Shown piece after piece: positions 15,095 through 21,576 of a stretch of DNA of 38,111 bases; the stretch's first letter is position 1, and every line of letters begins with the position of its first letter. The DNA lies in assembly GCA_964383855.1 (NCBI GenBank), contig CAYLIP010000022.1, positions 1 to 38,111 on the forward strand, given 5' to 3'. A program made the position numbers and the translations under genes. Below the pieces are notes generated by a model, which saw nothing but the letters and a program-made list of their open reading frames with translations, was not told the origin of the DNA and did not search any database. Source of the DNA: CAZHAC01 sp964383855. GTDB taxonomy: Bacteria; Chloroflexota; Dormibacteria; Dormibacterales; Dormibacteraceae.

Positions 15095-15492
15095 ATGAAG
15101 GGTTTCAGGGCATTCGTTCTGCGGGGAACGTGGTCGACCTGGCGGTCGGCATCGTCATCGGCGCGGCCTTCGGCACCGTGGTCGTGGCCTTCGTGAAAGA
15201 CCTGGTGACCCCCTTGATCGCCGCCCTCGGCGGCAAGCCGGACTTCGCGGGCCTCTATTTCACCATCAACAACTCGCGCTTCCTGTACGGCGACTTCCTC
15301 AATGCGCTGATCGCGTTCATCGTGATCGCGCTGGTCATCTACTACTTCGTGGTCCTTCCCTACGCGCGCTTCCGCGACCGCTACGACAAGACGCCGGTGA
15401 CCACGCGCGAGTGCCCGGAGTGCCTCTCGGCGATCCCGCTCCAGGCCCGGCGCTGCGGCCACTGCGGACAGCCGGTGACCGCCGGGGCCTGA
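15095..15492 (+). pseudogene. mscL: Second tandem mscL with an apparent 1-nt deletion near codon 11
   Basis: This is a near-duplicate of the upstream MscL. From ATG 15095 the first codons read MKGFRAFVLRG, then the frame breaks. From 15130 a shifted frame continues VVDLAVGIVIGAAFG through TM1 and TM2 to a C-terminal zinc ribbon (CPEC...CGHC). The break is at a GGGG run (15123-15126): one more G would give LRGNVVDLAVG, matching the first copy. Either the base is missing from the assembly, the gene is broken, or the G-run varies. If translation starts at GTG 15130 the product lacks the N-terminal helix needed for gating. The gene is convergent with the DinB-like gene and separated from it by a hairpin. 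Confidence 0.8.
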
Positions 15493-15541
15493 CCTCGGCG
15501 CCGCCTCCCGGCTGAACCGCGGGAGGCTTCTGTCAGGTCAG
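15489..15541. terminator. Nested inverted repeat between convergent genes, likely bidirectional terminator
   Basis: GCCTCCCG (15503-15510) pairs with CGGGAGGC (15520-15527) around a 9-nt loop. An outer pair CTGACCT (15489-15495) and AGGTCAG (15535-15541) spans both stop codons. There is no strong T-run, but the stem between the two convergent genes fits a bidirectional terminator. Confidence 0.55.
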
Positions 15542-16012
15542 CTCTTCGAGCTGGTCCAGGTGCTGCTCCAGGTGGCCGACCAGCATCGAGTCGACAAAGT
15601 CGCCAAGCGTCATCTCGCGCGAGCTGCCGTCGCTCCGGGTGTAGACCACGGCCCGGTCGAGGTCCTCGGGCGCCATCTCCGACACCAGGCGGTCGAGGTC
15701 GGCCAGGCCGGCGCCGACACGGGCCCTGAGCTCCGCCTCGGGCAGCACCGCCCCTTCCTCGATCCCGGCCCGGCGGCGGAGTCCGCCGGCCTCCCCGCGG
15801 CCCAGGCTGCGCTGGCCGGATACGGCGAGGCGGGCCTGTTCGGTCCAGAAGGGGAGCATCTCGGCCAGGTGGCCAAGGACGTTGCCGCGGTGCCAGCGCT
15901 CGCCCGTCTGGGGGTCGGGGGCGCCCAGCTCGCCAGGGCCGGTGGCCGAGATCCGGTCGAGGCGGGAGCGGGCCGCGAGCAGCCGCTGGCGGAGCTGATC
16001 GATGCGGTTCAC
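15533..16012 (-). CDS. DinB-superfamily-like (four-helix, DinB/maleylpyruvate-isomerase fold) protein
   Basis: This 159-aa, mostly helical protein resembles DinB/DUF664-type proteins, a metal-binding four-helix bundle fold used by diverse thiol-dependent enzymes. Visible landmarks are RGNVLGHLAEMLPFWTEQ near residue 45 (helix 2 with a His), and MTLGDFVDSMLVGHLEQHL near the C-terminus (helix 4 with two His), which fit the three-His metal pattern of the superfamily. Its ATG overlaps the upp stop (ATGA). The role beside uracil salvage is unknown. Confidence 0.65.
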   Translation of the reverse strand: MNRIDQLRQRLLAARSRLDRISATGPGELGAPDPQTGERWHRGNVLGHLAEMLPFWTEQARLAVSGQRSLGRGEAGGLRRRAGIEEGAVLPEAELRARVGAGLADLDRLVSEMAPEDLDRAVVYTRSDGSSREMTLGDFVDSMLVGHLEQHLDQLEELT

Positions 16013-16632
16013 CGGACGGTCCCGAAGAGCCGGTCGCCGTAATCGCCCAGGCCGGGCACGATGTAGGCGCGGTCATTGAGGCCCTCGTCGAGCGCGGCCG
16101 TGAAGATCTCGATCTCGGGATGGCGCTCCTCGATCACCCGCACCCCCTCCGGGGCGGCGACGACGCAGATCATGCGGGGGTCGCGCCCGCCGGCCGCCTT
16201 GATCAGGTCGAGCGCCTGGGCGCCAGACCCGCCGGTGGCGAGCATGGGGTCGAGCAGCAGCGGCACCTTGCCCTCCATCCTCGGCAGCTTGTTGTAGTAG
16301 ATGCGCGCCAGGGCCGTCTCCTCGTCGCGCTCGAGACCGATGTAGCCGACGCTCACCCTAGGAAGCAGGTCGAGCACCGGTCCCAGGAGGCCGAGGCCGG
16401 CCCGCAGGACAGGGATGGCGACGACCTCGCCCTCGATCAGCTGGGCCGGCGTCTCCTGGAGCGGCGTCACCACCGAGACCTGCCGCGTGGCCAGCCCGCG
16501 CGTTGCCTCGTAGACCAGCATCGAGATGATCTTGTTGGAGAGCACCCGGAACTCGTCAGGGGGCGTCTCCCGGTCGCGCAGCCCGGTCAGGCAGTCGGCA
16601 ACCAGCGGATGGTCACTTACGTGCAGCGGCAT
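16009..16632 (-). CDS. upp: Uracil phosphoribosyltransferase
   Basis: This enzyme converts uracil and PRPP to UMP. The 207-aa protein is family length. It starts VSDHPLVADCLTGLRDRETPPDEFR, as Upp proteins do, and carries VPVLRAGLGL in the form IPVLRAGLGL near residue 78, the PRPP loop DPMLATGGSG near 132, and the C-terminal uracil-binding YIVPGLGDYGDRLFGT. It overlaps udp by 20 nt, so uridine phosphorylase and Upp are made together, giving uridine to uracil to UMP. Confidence 0.96.
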   Translation of the reverse strand: MPLHVSDHPLVADCLTGLRDRETPPDEFRVLSNKIISMLVYEATRGLATRQVSVVTPLQETPAQLIEGEVVAIPVLRAGLGLLGPVLDLLPRVSVGYIGLERDEETALARIYYNKLPRMEGKVPLLLDPMLATGGSGAQALDLIKAAGGRDPRMICVVAAPEGVRVIEERHPEIEIFTAALDEGLNDRAYIVPGLGDYGDRLFGTVR

Positions 16633-17377
16633 CCCTGGTCACCAGCCTCCGGATGGCGTCCACGGCGACGCCAAGCATCCGGTCCATGTAGGAGGGGTCG
16701 ACATGGTGGATCTCGCCCGCGCCCAGCTCATCCACGCAGAGGAGGATCACCCCCGCCCGCAGCCCGCGCAGGGCGCTGACGATCATGATCGTGCTCGACT
16801 CCATGTCGTTGGCGAGCACGCCCGCCCGCGCCCACACCCGCAGCTCCAGCTCGGCTTCCTCACGCCGCGGCATCCGCGCCGGCACGAGGTCCGAGTAGAG
16901 GGCGTCGACCGAGCGGATCACGCCCAGGTGGTAGGGCGCGCCGGCCGCCTCGGCCGCCTCCACCGCGGCCTGCACCACGTGCAGGTGCGCGATCGCCGGG
17001 TATGACCTGGGTACGTAGCCGTCGGGAGTGCCCTCGCTCCGGACGGCGCCGGTCGCGATCACCAGGTCGCCCAGCTTGATACCCGGCTGGGCGCCGCCGC
17101 AGGTGCCCACGCGCAGGAAGGTGTGCGTTCCCAGCTCGCTCAGCTCCTCGACCGCGATCGCCGCCGAGGGGCCTCCGATGCCGCTCGAGGTGGACGACAC
17201 CGGCACCCCCGCCACCGCACCCGTGAAGGTGCGGTACTCACGCGTGAACGCCTTCTCCTCTGCCCCGTCCAGGTACCTGCCTATCAGCTCGGTGCGGAAG
17301 GGGTCGCCGGGCATGAGCACGTACTCACCGACCTCGCCCGCGCTGAGCCCGACGTGGTACTTGCGCTCGTCCGGCAT
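16613..17377 (-). CDS. udp: Uridine phosphorylase
   Basis: This is a nucleoside phosphorylase of the NP-I family that splits uridine (or a purine nucleoside) with phosphate into base and ribose-1-phosphate. The 254-aa protein starts YHVGLSAGEVGEYVLMPGDPFR. It carries STSSGIGGPSAAIAVEEL (phosphate and fold motif), LRVGTCGGAQPGIKLGDLVIATGAVRSEG in part, and NDMESS (the ribose-binding NxExS/T motif). The HVxxS-like start and length favour uridine over purine specificity. ATG 17377 is preceded at 9 nt by TAGACT. The cluster udp-upp-dinB-like is one operon. Confidence 0.9.
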   Translation of the reverse strand: MPDERKYHVGLSAGEVGEYVLMPGDPFRTELIGRYLDGAEEKAFTREYRTFTGAVAGVPVSSTSSGIGGPSAAIAVEELSELGTHTFLRVGTCGGAQPGIKLGDLVIATGAVRSEGTPDGYVPRSYPAIAHLHVVQAAVEAAEAAGAPYHLGVIRSVDALYSDLVPARMPRREEAELELRVWARAGVLANDMESSTIMIVSALRGLRAGVILLCVDELGAGEIHHVDPSYMDRMLGVAVDAIRRLVTRDAAARK

Positions 17378-17386
17378 CGGCGGAGA

Positions 17387-17392
17387 AGTCTA
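17387..17392 (-). promoter_or_regulatory. Candidate leaderless -10 (TAGACT) for udp
   Basis: TAGACT on the minus strand ends 9 nt before the udp ATG at 17377. No Shine-Dalgarno is seen (the stretch between is TCTCCGCCG), which favours a leaderless or near-leaderless transcript. Confidence 0.5.
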
Positions 17393-17414
17393 GAGGGCAC
17401 GTAGAACTGGACGC

Positions 17415-17669
17415 ATGAAGCAGGGACAGGCCCCAGAGCCGCGCCGCAAGAGCGAGCCGATCGGCGAAACGGACGGCGAGCCCGGCGGCGACCTCGACAA
17501 GATCGACCGCGAGAGCGCAGACAGCTTTCCCTCCAGCGACCCGCCGGCCACCTCGAACCCCGGCGACGGCCGGGAAGAGGGATGGCAAGAGGAAGGACAC
17601 GAGGAACCGCAGCACGAGGAAGCACAGGAGGAACGACCAGAGGGGCGGGAGAAGGGCCGGAAGGCGTAG
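17415..17669 (+). CDS. Small acidic disordered protein with SFPSSDPPA motif
   Basis: This 84-aa protein is highly charged and has no hydrophobic core. Its middle part reads DRESADSFPSSDPPATSNPG. The ESFPxSDPP motif recurs in many small bacterial proteins of unknown role, so this is probably a real gene and not a chance frame. The C-terminal half is a Glu/Gln/His/Gly-rich tail (EEGWQEEGHEEPQ). It is divergent from udp by 37 nt; a near-match TAGAAC lies 7 nt before the ATG. It is convergent with deoA. Function unknown. Confidence 0.55.
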   Translation: MKQGQAPEPRRKSEPIGETDGEPGGDLDKIDRESADSFPSSDPPATSNPGDGREEGWQEEGHEEPQHEEAQEERPEGREKGRKA

Positions 17670-17705
17670 CTTTCCACCGTCCGGGGCGCCGTCCGGGCCG
17701 GCCGG

Positions 17706-18998
17706 TCAGCCCAGCCGTCGCACCCCGTCGCGGTCAACCCGGGCAAGCACGTGTGGCGGGCGCTCCACCGGCTGCTCGACGATACGCCAGGCGGCCGCCA
17801 GGCGCGGCGCCGCCGCGGCCGCGCGGTGAGCGTCGGCCGCATGAATGGTCGCCAGCCGGTCGCCGGCCTGCACCCGCGCCCCCACCTGCGCGTCGATCAC
17901 GATGCCGGCGGCGTGATCGATGCTGTCCTCCTTCCGCAGGCGGCCGGCGCCGAGCTCGAGGTTGGCAAGACCCACTTCGAGGGCATCGACGCCGGCCACC
18001 CAGCCGCTGGCCGGCGAGGCCAGGGCAACCTGCACCGGGGCCACCGGCAGGCCCTCCTCGAGCCGTCCTCCCTGCGCGCGCAGCATCGCCGTGAAGCGCT
18101 GGCGAGCGGAGCCGTCGCGGACAGCTTCGGCGGGGTCGCGATCGACCCCCGCCAGCCGGCACATCTCGCGGGCGACCGCCACCGAGACCGTGACCAGCTC
18201 CTCGTCGGCCCGGCCGTCCAGCGCCTCCAGCGCCTCCTTGACCTCGAGCGCATTGCCGATGGCGCGGCCGAGCGGGTTGTCCATCGCCGTGACCAGCGCC
18301 ACCGTGCGCCGGCCGGCGCCCTCGCCGAGCTGCACCATCTCGGAGGCGAGGAAGGTCGCCATGTCCTGGTCGTGCATGAAGGCGCCGCGACCGAACTTGA
18401 CGTCGAGAACGATGGCATCCGCCCCCGCCGCCAGCTTTTTCGACATCACGCTGGAAGCGATCAGGGGCACCGCGGGGACGGTCGCGGTCACGTCGCGAAG
18501 GGCGTAGAGGGCGCCGTCGGCCGGCACCATATGGGGCGACTGGGCGGCCACCGCCAGGCCGATCTCCCTCACCTGGGCGATGAAGCGGTCGGGCTCGAGG
18601 TGGACCGTGAGGCCGGGAACGGACTCCAGCTTGTCGAGCGTGCCGCCGGTGTGGGCGAGGGCGCGGCCCGAGAGCTTTGGCACCGGCACGCCGCAGGCCG
18701 CGGCCAGCGGCCCCGCGATCAGCGTCACCTTGTCGCCGACGCCGCCCGTCGAGTGCTTGTCGACCTTGATGCCGGGGATGGCCGAGAGGTCGAGGGTGTC
18801 GCCGCTCGCGACCATCGCCCGGGTCAGATGGAGCGTCTCCGCGCGAGTCATTCCGCGGGTGCAGACCGCCATCAGCCAGGCCGCCATCTGGTAGTCGGGG
18901 ATGGAACCCGCGAGGTAGCCGTCGAGGAGGAAGCTGATCTCGTCCGGCGGGTGCTCCTCGCCGTCCCGCTTGCGGCCGATCACCTCGAGGGCGTTCAT
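17706..18998 (-). CDS. deoA: Pyrimidine-nucleoside (thymidine) phosphorylase
   Basis: This enzyme splits thymidine, deoxyuridine or uridine with phosphate to the base and (deoxy)ribose-1-phosphate. It has 430 aa, close to family length. Motifs: DKHSTGGVGDKVTL (phosphate site, about residues 82-95), SGRALAHTGGTLDKLE (about 113-128, the family signature), and DVKFGRGAFM. The C-terminal alpha/beta domain has the biotinyl-like GARVQAGDRLATIHA. Start: ATG 18998 or GTG 19001; TAGGTT (19009-19014) lies 10 or 7 nt upstream. The frame is open further upstream but that part is arginine-rich and overlaps the divergent gene. It works with udp and upp in pyrimidine salvage. Confidence 0.94.
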   Translation of the reverse strand: MNALEVIGRKRDGEEHPPDEISFLLDGYLAGSIPDYQMAAWLMAVCTRGMTRAETLHLTRAMVASGDTLDLSAIPGIKVDKHSTGGVGDKVTLIAGPLAAACGVPVPKLSGRALAHTGGTLDKLESVPGLTVHLEPDRFIAQVREIGLAVAAQSPHMVPADGALYALRDVTATVPAVPLIASSVMSKKLAAGADAIVLDVKFGRGAFMHDQDMATFLASEMVQLGEGAGRRTVALVTAMDNPLGRAIGNALEVKEALEALDGRADEELVTVSVAVAREMCRLAGVDRDPAEAVRDGSARQRFTAMLRAQGGRLEEGLPVAPVQVALASPASGWVAGVDALEVGLANLELGAGRLRKEDSIDHAAGIVIDAQVGARVQAGDRLATIHAADAHRAAAAAPRLAAAWRIVEQPVERPPHVLARVDRDGVRRLG

Positions 18999-19008
18999 CA
19001 CGCCGAAG

Positions 19009-19018
19009 AACCTAGCAT
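19009..19018. promoter_or_regulatory. Overlapping divergent -10 elements for deoA and the CsaA-like gene
   Basis: TAGGTT (minus, 19009-19014) and TAGCAT (plus, 19013-19018) overlap by two bases. TAGCAT is 6 nt before the GTG at 19025; TAGGTT is 7-10 nt before the deoA start. The two starts are only about 25 nt apart, so both transcripts would be leaderless or nearly so. Confidence 0.5.
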
Positions 19019-19024
19019 CCGGGC

Positions 19025-19354
19025 GTGGCCACGATCGAGGACTTCCAGCGGCTGGATCTGCGGGTGGGGCGGATCGTCGAGGCGCAGGAGTTCCCGAAGG
19101 CGCGCAGGCCGAGCTACCGGCTCCTGATCGACTTCGGACCGCTCGGCGTTCGCCGCTCGGTGGCCGCGCTCGCGACCGATTACGCAAGGGAGGCGCTGCC
19201 CGGGAAGCAGGTGGTGTGCGTCTTCAACCTGGCGCCGCGGCGCATCGCGGGCCTCGATTCCGAGGTGCTGGTGCTGGCCGCGACCGAGGCCGGGGGGCGG
19301 CTGCGATTGCTGCGCCCGGACCCGGACGCGGAGCTGGGGTCGGGCATCGCCTGA
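19025..19354 (+). CDS. csaA: CsaA-like tRNA-binding-domain protein
   Basis: This 109-aa protein is a single OB-fold tRNA-binding domain as in CsaA (a secretion-related chaperone) and the C-terminal domain of MetRS. It shows the start FQRLDLRVGRIVEAQEFP, then the family pattern KARRPSYRLLIDFG, GKQVVCVFNLAPRRIAGLDSEVLVLAA (typical QVxxVxNLxPRxIxGxxSEVLxL) and an acidic end. The first strands follow CsaA more than MetRS. The GTG start is supported by TAGCAT 6 nt upstream. The role in protein export or RNA binding is by family only. Confidence 0.85.
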   Translation: MATIEDFQRLDLRVGRIVEAQEFPKARRPSYRLLIDFGPLGVRRSVAALATDYAREALPGKQVVCVFNLAPRRIAGLDSEVLVLAATEAGGRLRLLRPDPDAELGSGIA

Positions 19355-19366
19355 GCCCCCAAGACT

Positions 19367-19387
19367 CCTCCCCACTTGGTGGGGAGG
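19367..19387. terminator. Perfect 9-bp inverted repeat after csaA
   Basis: CCTCCCCAC (19367-19375) pairs with GTGGGGAGG (19379-19387) around a TTG loop. It starts 13 nt after the csaA stop, as a terminator would, but no T-run follows (TGGCTGG). It could also be a dispersed palindromic element. Confidence 0.5.
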
Positions 19388-19420
19388 TGGCTGGCTTCGC
19401 GCCCCTGCTGCCGCGGACCG

Positions 19421-19475
19421 TGCCGGCGCGCGGGCGTGTCTTGTCTGGGGGCTCCGCCCCCCGGAACGGCTCCGT
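19421..19475 (+). repeat. 55-bp unit, left copy, ending at the N run
   Basis: This copy ends exactly where the Ns begin and is identical to 19576-19630. Inside it GGGGGC and GCCCCC (19447-19461) form a hairpin with a TCC loop. Confidence 0.9.
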
Positions 19476-19575
19476 NNNNNNNNNNNNNNNNNNNNNNNNN
19501 NNNNNNNNNNNNNNNNNNNNNNNNNNNNNNNNNNNNNNNNNNNNNNNNNNNNNNNNNNNNNNNNNNNNNNNNNNN
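19476..19575. other. Scaffold gap of exactly 100 N
   Basis: Exactly one hundred unknown bases, the conventional placeholder for a gap of unknown size. Identical 55-bp sequence on each side suggests the two contigs overlap. Confidence 0.97.
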
Positions 19576-19630
19576 TGCCGGCGCGCGGGCGTGTCTTGTC
19601 TGGGGGCTCCGCCCCCCGGAACGGCTCCGT
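19576..19630 (+). repeat. 55-bp unit, right copy, starting at the N run
   Basis: Base-for-base identical to 19421-19475, beginning at the first base after the Ns. It continues into unique GC-rich sequence before the DtxR-family gene. Confidence 0.9.
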
Positions 19631-19653
19631 GCGCCGCACGCGGCGGCCCCCGG

Positions 19654-19675
19654 CGCCGCCTTAGGAGAGGCGGCG
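19654..19675. terminator. Inverted repeat downstream of the DtxR-family gene
   Basis: CGCCGCCT (19654-19661) pairs with AGGCGGCG (19668-19675) around TAGGAG. It lies 24 nt beyond the stop of the minus-strand regulator gene and could end its transcript. No clear T-run. Confidence 0.4.
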
Positions 19676-19698
19676 AGGCGCTTCGCGCTGCGCGGCTC

Positions 19699-20397
19699 TC
19701 AGGCGGGTACTACCCAGACCTTGGATGCTATGGCCAGGCTGAGGGTGGCCTCGCCGGCTCGGAGCGTCTGCCCGACCGGATCGACATCGCTCACCTCGAG
19801 CACGCGGCCGGGCGTGATCCGCCGCTGCAGGAGGTACCCGAGCAGCGCCGGCGCCTCCCGCTCCGCGACCTCGCTCACGCGCGTCACCCGCACCCGGGTG
19901 CCCTCGCGCTGGTCGGCCAGCCGCTCCTCGCCCGCGGCGACCTCGGAATGGCCCGGGATCGGGTTGCCGTGCGGGCAGGTCTGCGGCTGTCCGATCGCCT
20001 CGTAGAGGCGCTGCTCCACGAGCTCCGAGACCGCGTGCTCAAGCCGCGCCGCCTCCTCGTCGGCCTGGACCCAGTCCAGGCCCAGAGTGTCGGTCAGCCA
20101 GCGCTCGACGATCCGATGCCGCCGCACGATGGCGGCGGCGGCGGCCTCTCCGGCCTCGGTCAGCGAGATCTCACGCGAACCGCTGATGCTGACCAGGCCG
20201 TCGCGGCTCATGCGGCGCAGCCCGACCGTGACCGTGGGACGGCTCACCCCCAGCCACTGGGCAAGGCGCGCGCTCCGCACCCGCTCGCCCTCGTGGGTCA
20301 TGTAGTAGATGGCCTCCAGATAGCGGGTGACCACCTCGGACGGGACCCGGACCCGGGACGCCGCTTCGTTAGCGTCGGCTAACTCTCGTGTTGCCAT
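19699..20397 (-). CDS. DtxR/MntR-family metal-dependent transcriptional regulator
   Basis: This is a metal-sensing repressor of 232 aa. The winged helix covers about residues 20-85 (RYLEAIYYMTHEGERVRSARLA...SRPTVTVGLRRM). The metal and dimer domain has H94, E98, H121 and the family motif CPHGNPIP (141-148). An SH3/FeoA-like domain occupies about 170-232. The three-domain layout is that of DtxR/IdeR, and the Cys at CPHG is the position that separates DtxR/IdeR-type from MntR-type proteins. It is divergent from a ZIP transporter with only 18 nt between starts, so it probably controls that gene and itself. The first 17 codons have poor GC at third positions (GCA, ACA, CGA, TTA, GCT, GAA) and hold an inverted repeat; a GTG at codon 22 is an alternative start. 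Confidence 0.9.
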   Translation of the reverse strand: MATRELADANEAASRVRVPSEVVTRYLEAIYYMTHEGERVRSARLAQWLGVSRPTVTVGLRRMSRDGLVSISGSREISLTEAGEAAAAAIVRRHRIVERWLTDTLGLDWVQADEEAARLEHAVSELVEQRLYEAIGQPQTCPHGNPIPGHSEVAAGEERLADQREGTRVRVTRVSEVAEREAPALLGYLLQRRITPGRVLEVSDVDPVGQTLRAGEATLSLAIASKVWVVPA

Positions 20398-20404
20398 TGG
20401 CTAA
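20368..20404. promoter_or_regulatory. Candidate metalloregulator operator: GTTAGC-GTCG-GCTAAC plus a GGCTAA repeat
   Basis: A perfect 6-bp inverted repeat GTTAGC (20368-20373) and GCTAAC (20378-20383) lies in the first codons of the DtxR-family gene. GGCTAA occurs at 20377-20382 and again at 20399-20404, 22 bp apart, about two helical turns. GTTAGC/GCTAAC half-sites are the core of known DtxR/IdeR boxes (TTAGGTTAGSCTAACCTAA). Binding is inferred, not shown. Confidence 0.5.
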
Positions 20405-20407
20405 TAT
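20402..20407 (+). promoter_or_regulatory. Candidate leaderless -10 (TAATAT) for the ZIP gene
   Basis: TAATAT lies 8 nt before the ATG at 20416. On the minus strand CAATAT (20404-20409) lies 6 nt before the regulator ATG at 20397, a weaker match. The GGCTAA element overlaps this site, so a bound repressor would block both. Confidence 0.5.
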
Positions 20408-20415
20408 TGGTATCC

Positions 20416-21213
20416 ATGAATGTCGGCACCGCCACCCTGCTGGGCGCCATCGCTGGCCTCACCATTTTCATCGGCCTGCCCGTGGCGCGCCTGCGCGGAC
20501 TCTCCCGCCCGGCGCAGGGCTTCCTCAACGCGCTCGCCACCGGCATCCTGGTCTTCCTTCTCTGGGACATCCTGAGCCATGCCGGCGGGCCGGTGGAGGA
20601 CGCGCTGCGCGGCGCCCACAAGAGCGGCTTCGGCCAGTTCACACTCCTGGTCGCGGTCTTCGCGGCCGGCATCGGCGCCGGCCTTCTGAGCCTCGTGTAC
20701 TTCAACGGCGCCCTGCTCGCTCGCTTCCGCCCGGCCGAGACCGGCGCCGGCGCCACCTCCCCACAGGCGATCGCGATGATGATCGCGACCGGCCTCGGCC
20801 TTCACAACTTCTCCGAGGGCCTGGCCATCGGCCAGTCGGCCGCCACCGGCGCGGTCGCCTTCGCAGGGGTGCTCGTGATCGGCTTTGCACTGCACAACAT
20901 CACCGAGGGATTCGGCATCGCGGCGCCCATGGCCACGGCCAGCCGCCCCGCCTCCTGGGGCTTTCTGGGCATGGCCGGCCTGATCGGCGGCGGGCCCACC
21001 TTCCTGGGCACCGTGATCGGGTACGTGTTCACGTCGCCGCCGGTGTACGTGCTCTTCCTGGCGCTGGCGGCGGGCGCACTCATCTACGTGCTCAACGAGC
21101 TCTTCGCGGTCGGAAGGCGGCTGGCCACGCCCAAGGTGGTCGCCTGGGGCATCCTGCTGGGCCTGCTCGCCGCCTACGCCACCGACCTGCTTCTGACCTA
21201 CGTCGGCGGCTAG
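20416..21213 (+). CDS. ZIP-family divalent metal transporter
   Basis: This is a membrane importer for zinc, iron or manganese of the ZIP family, 265 aa with about eight membrane segments. The metal-binding helix IV motif HNFSEGLAIG (H130, E134) and helix V motif HNITEGFGIA (H160, E164) are complete. The loop before them (PAETGAGATSPQ) is short and lacks the His-rich stretch of many eukaryotic ZIPs. The ATG at 20416 is preceded by TAATAT at 8 nt and no Shine-Dalgarno. The divergent DtxR-family gene suggests control by metal; which metal is not visible. Confidence 0.92.
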   Translation: MNVGTATLLGAIAGLTIFIGLPVARLRGLSRPAQGFLNALATGILVFLLWDILSHAGGPVEDALRGAHKSGFGQFTLLVAVFAAGIGAGLLSLVYFNGALLARFRPAETGAGATSPQAIAMMIATGLGLHNFSEGLAIGQSAATGAVAFAGVLVIGFALHNITEGFGIAAPMATASRPASWGFLGMAGLIGGGPTFLGTVIGYVFTSPPVYVLFLALAAGALIYVLNELFAVGRRLATPKVVAWGILLGLLAAYATDLLLTYVGG

Positions 21214-21222
21214 GCGCTCGAC

Positions 21223-21567
21223 CTAGACGGCCTGCTGCCGCTCGTCGTCCTCGTCGAAGCCGTACTCGGGGAACCGGTTCCGGAAGAGGCACTCCTGGAT
21301 GTCGAAGACGGAGTCCAGCACCTCCTGCACCCGGTCGGTGTCCCGGTAGATGTCGATGCACTCCTGCGGTAGCTCGGCGAAGGTCTCCCGGATCTCGGTC
21401 CGGTCGCCTTCGGCCAGCGTCTTGACGCCGTCCCGGTTCATCTCCTCCAGCATCCAGAGCACCTTGTCGGTCGCTCGCAGCATGCGCTGGAACGCGTACC
21501 GGCGACGGTTCTCCCGCTGGATTTCGTCCTTCAGCTGCTCGATGGTCAGGTTGGTCTCGTCGATCAT
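21223..21567 (-). CDS. Small helical protein of unknown function
   Basis: I do not recognise this 114-aa protein. It is mostly helical and charged: LTIEQLKDEIQRENRRRYAF near the N-terminus, LRATDKVLWMLEEMNRDGVKTLAEG in the middle, and an acidic C-terminus FDEDDERQQ. No signal peptide, membrane segment or Cys cluster. The ATG at 21567 follows TAAGGT by 10 nt and is divergent from a NUDIX gene, 21 nt apart. The frame is open far upstream but that part is an antisense reading of the NUDIX gene. Confidence 0.6.
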   Translation of the reverse strand: MIDETNLTIEQLKDEIQRENRRRYAFQRMLRATDKVLWMLEEMNRDGVKTLAEGDRTEIRETFAELPQECIDIYRDTDRVQEVLDSVFDIQECLFRNRFPEYGFDEDDERQQAV

Positions 21568-21576
21568 CCTTAGACC

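Larger units (their letters stand above)
19355..19698. other. Gene-free region with hairpins and a scaffold gap
   Basis: This 344-nt stretch has no credible gene. It contains a hairpin 13 nt after csaA, a 55-bp unit present on both sides of 100 Ns, and a second hairpin near the DtxR-family gene end. Reading frames crossing the Ns are not meaningful. The rest is GC-rich low-complexity sequence. Confidence 0.8.

Noticed and set aside
18999..19187. Extension of deoA to an ATG at 19187
   Set aside because: The added 63 residues are Arg/Ser/Pro-rich and overlap csaA; deoA family proteins begin at about the ATG 18998.
19355..19698. An insertion-sequence remnant around the gap
   Set aside because: No transposase fragment, no terminal inverted repeat pair or target duplication; the duplicated 55 bp is better explained by contig overlap.
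18970..20382. Reading frames that cross the N run
   Set aside because: They exist only because unknown bases were translated as X; the flanks are intergenic repeats or antisense of the DtxR-family gene.
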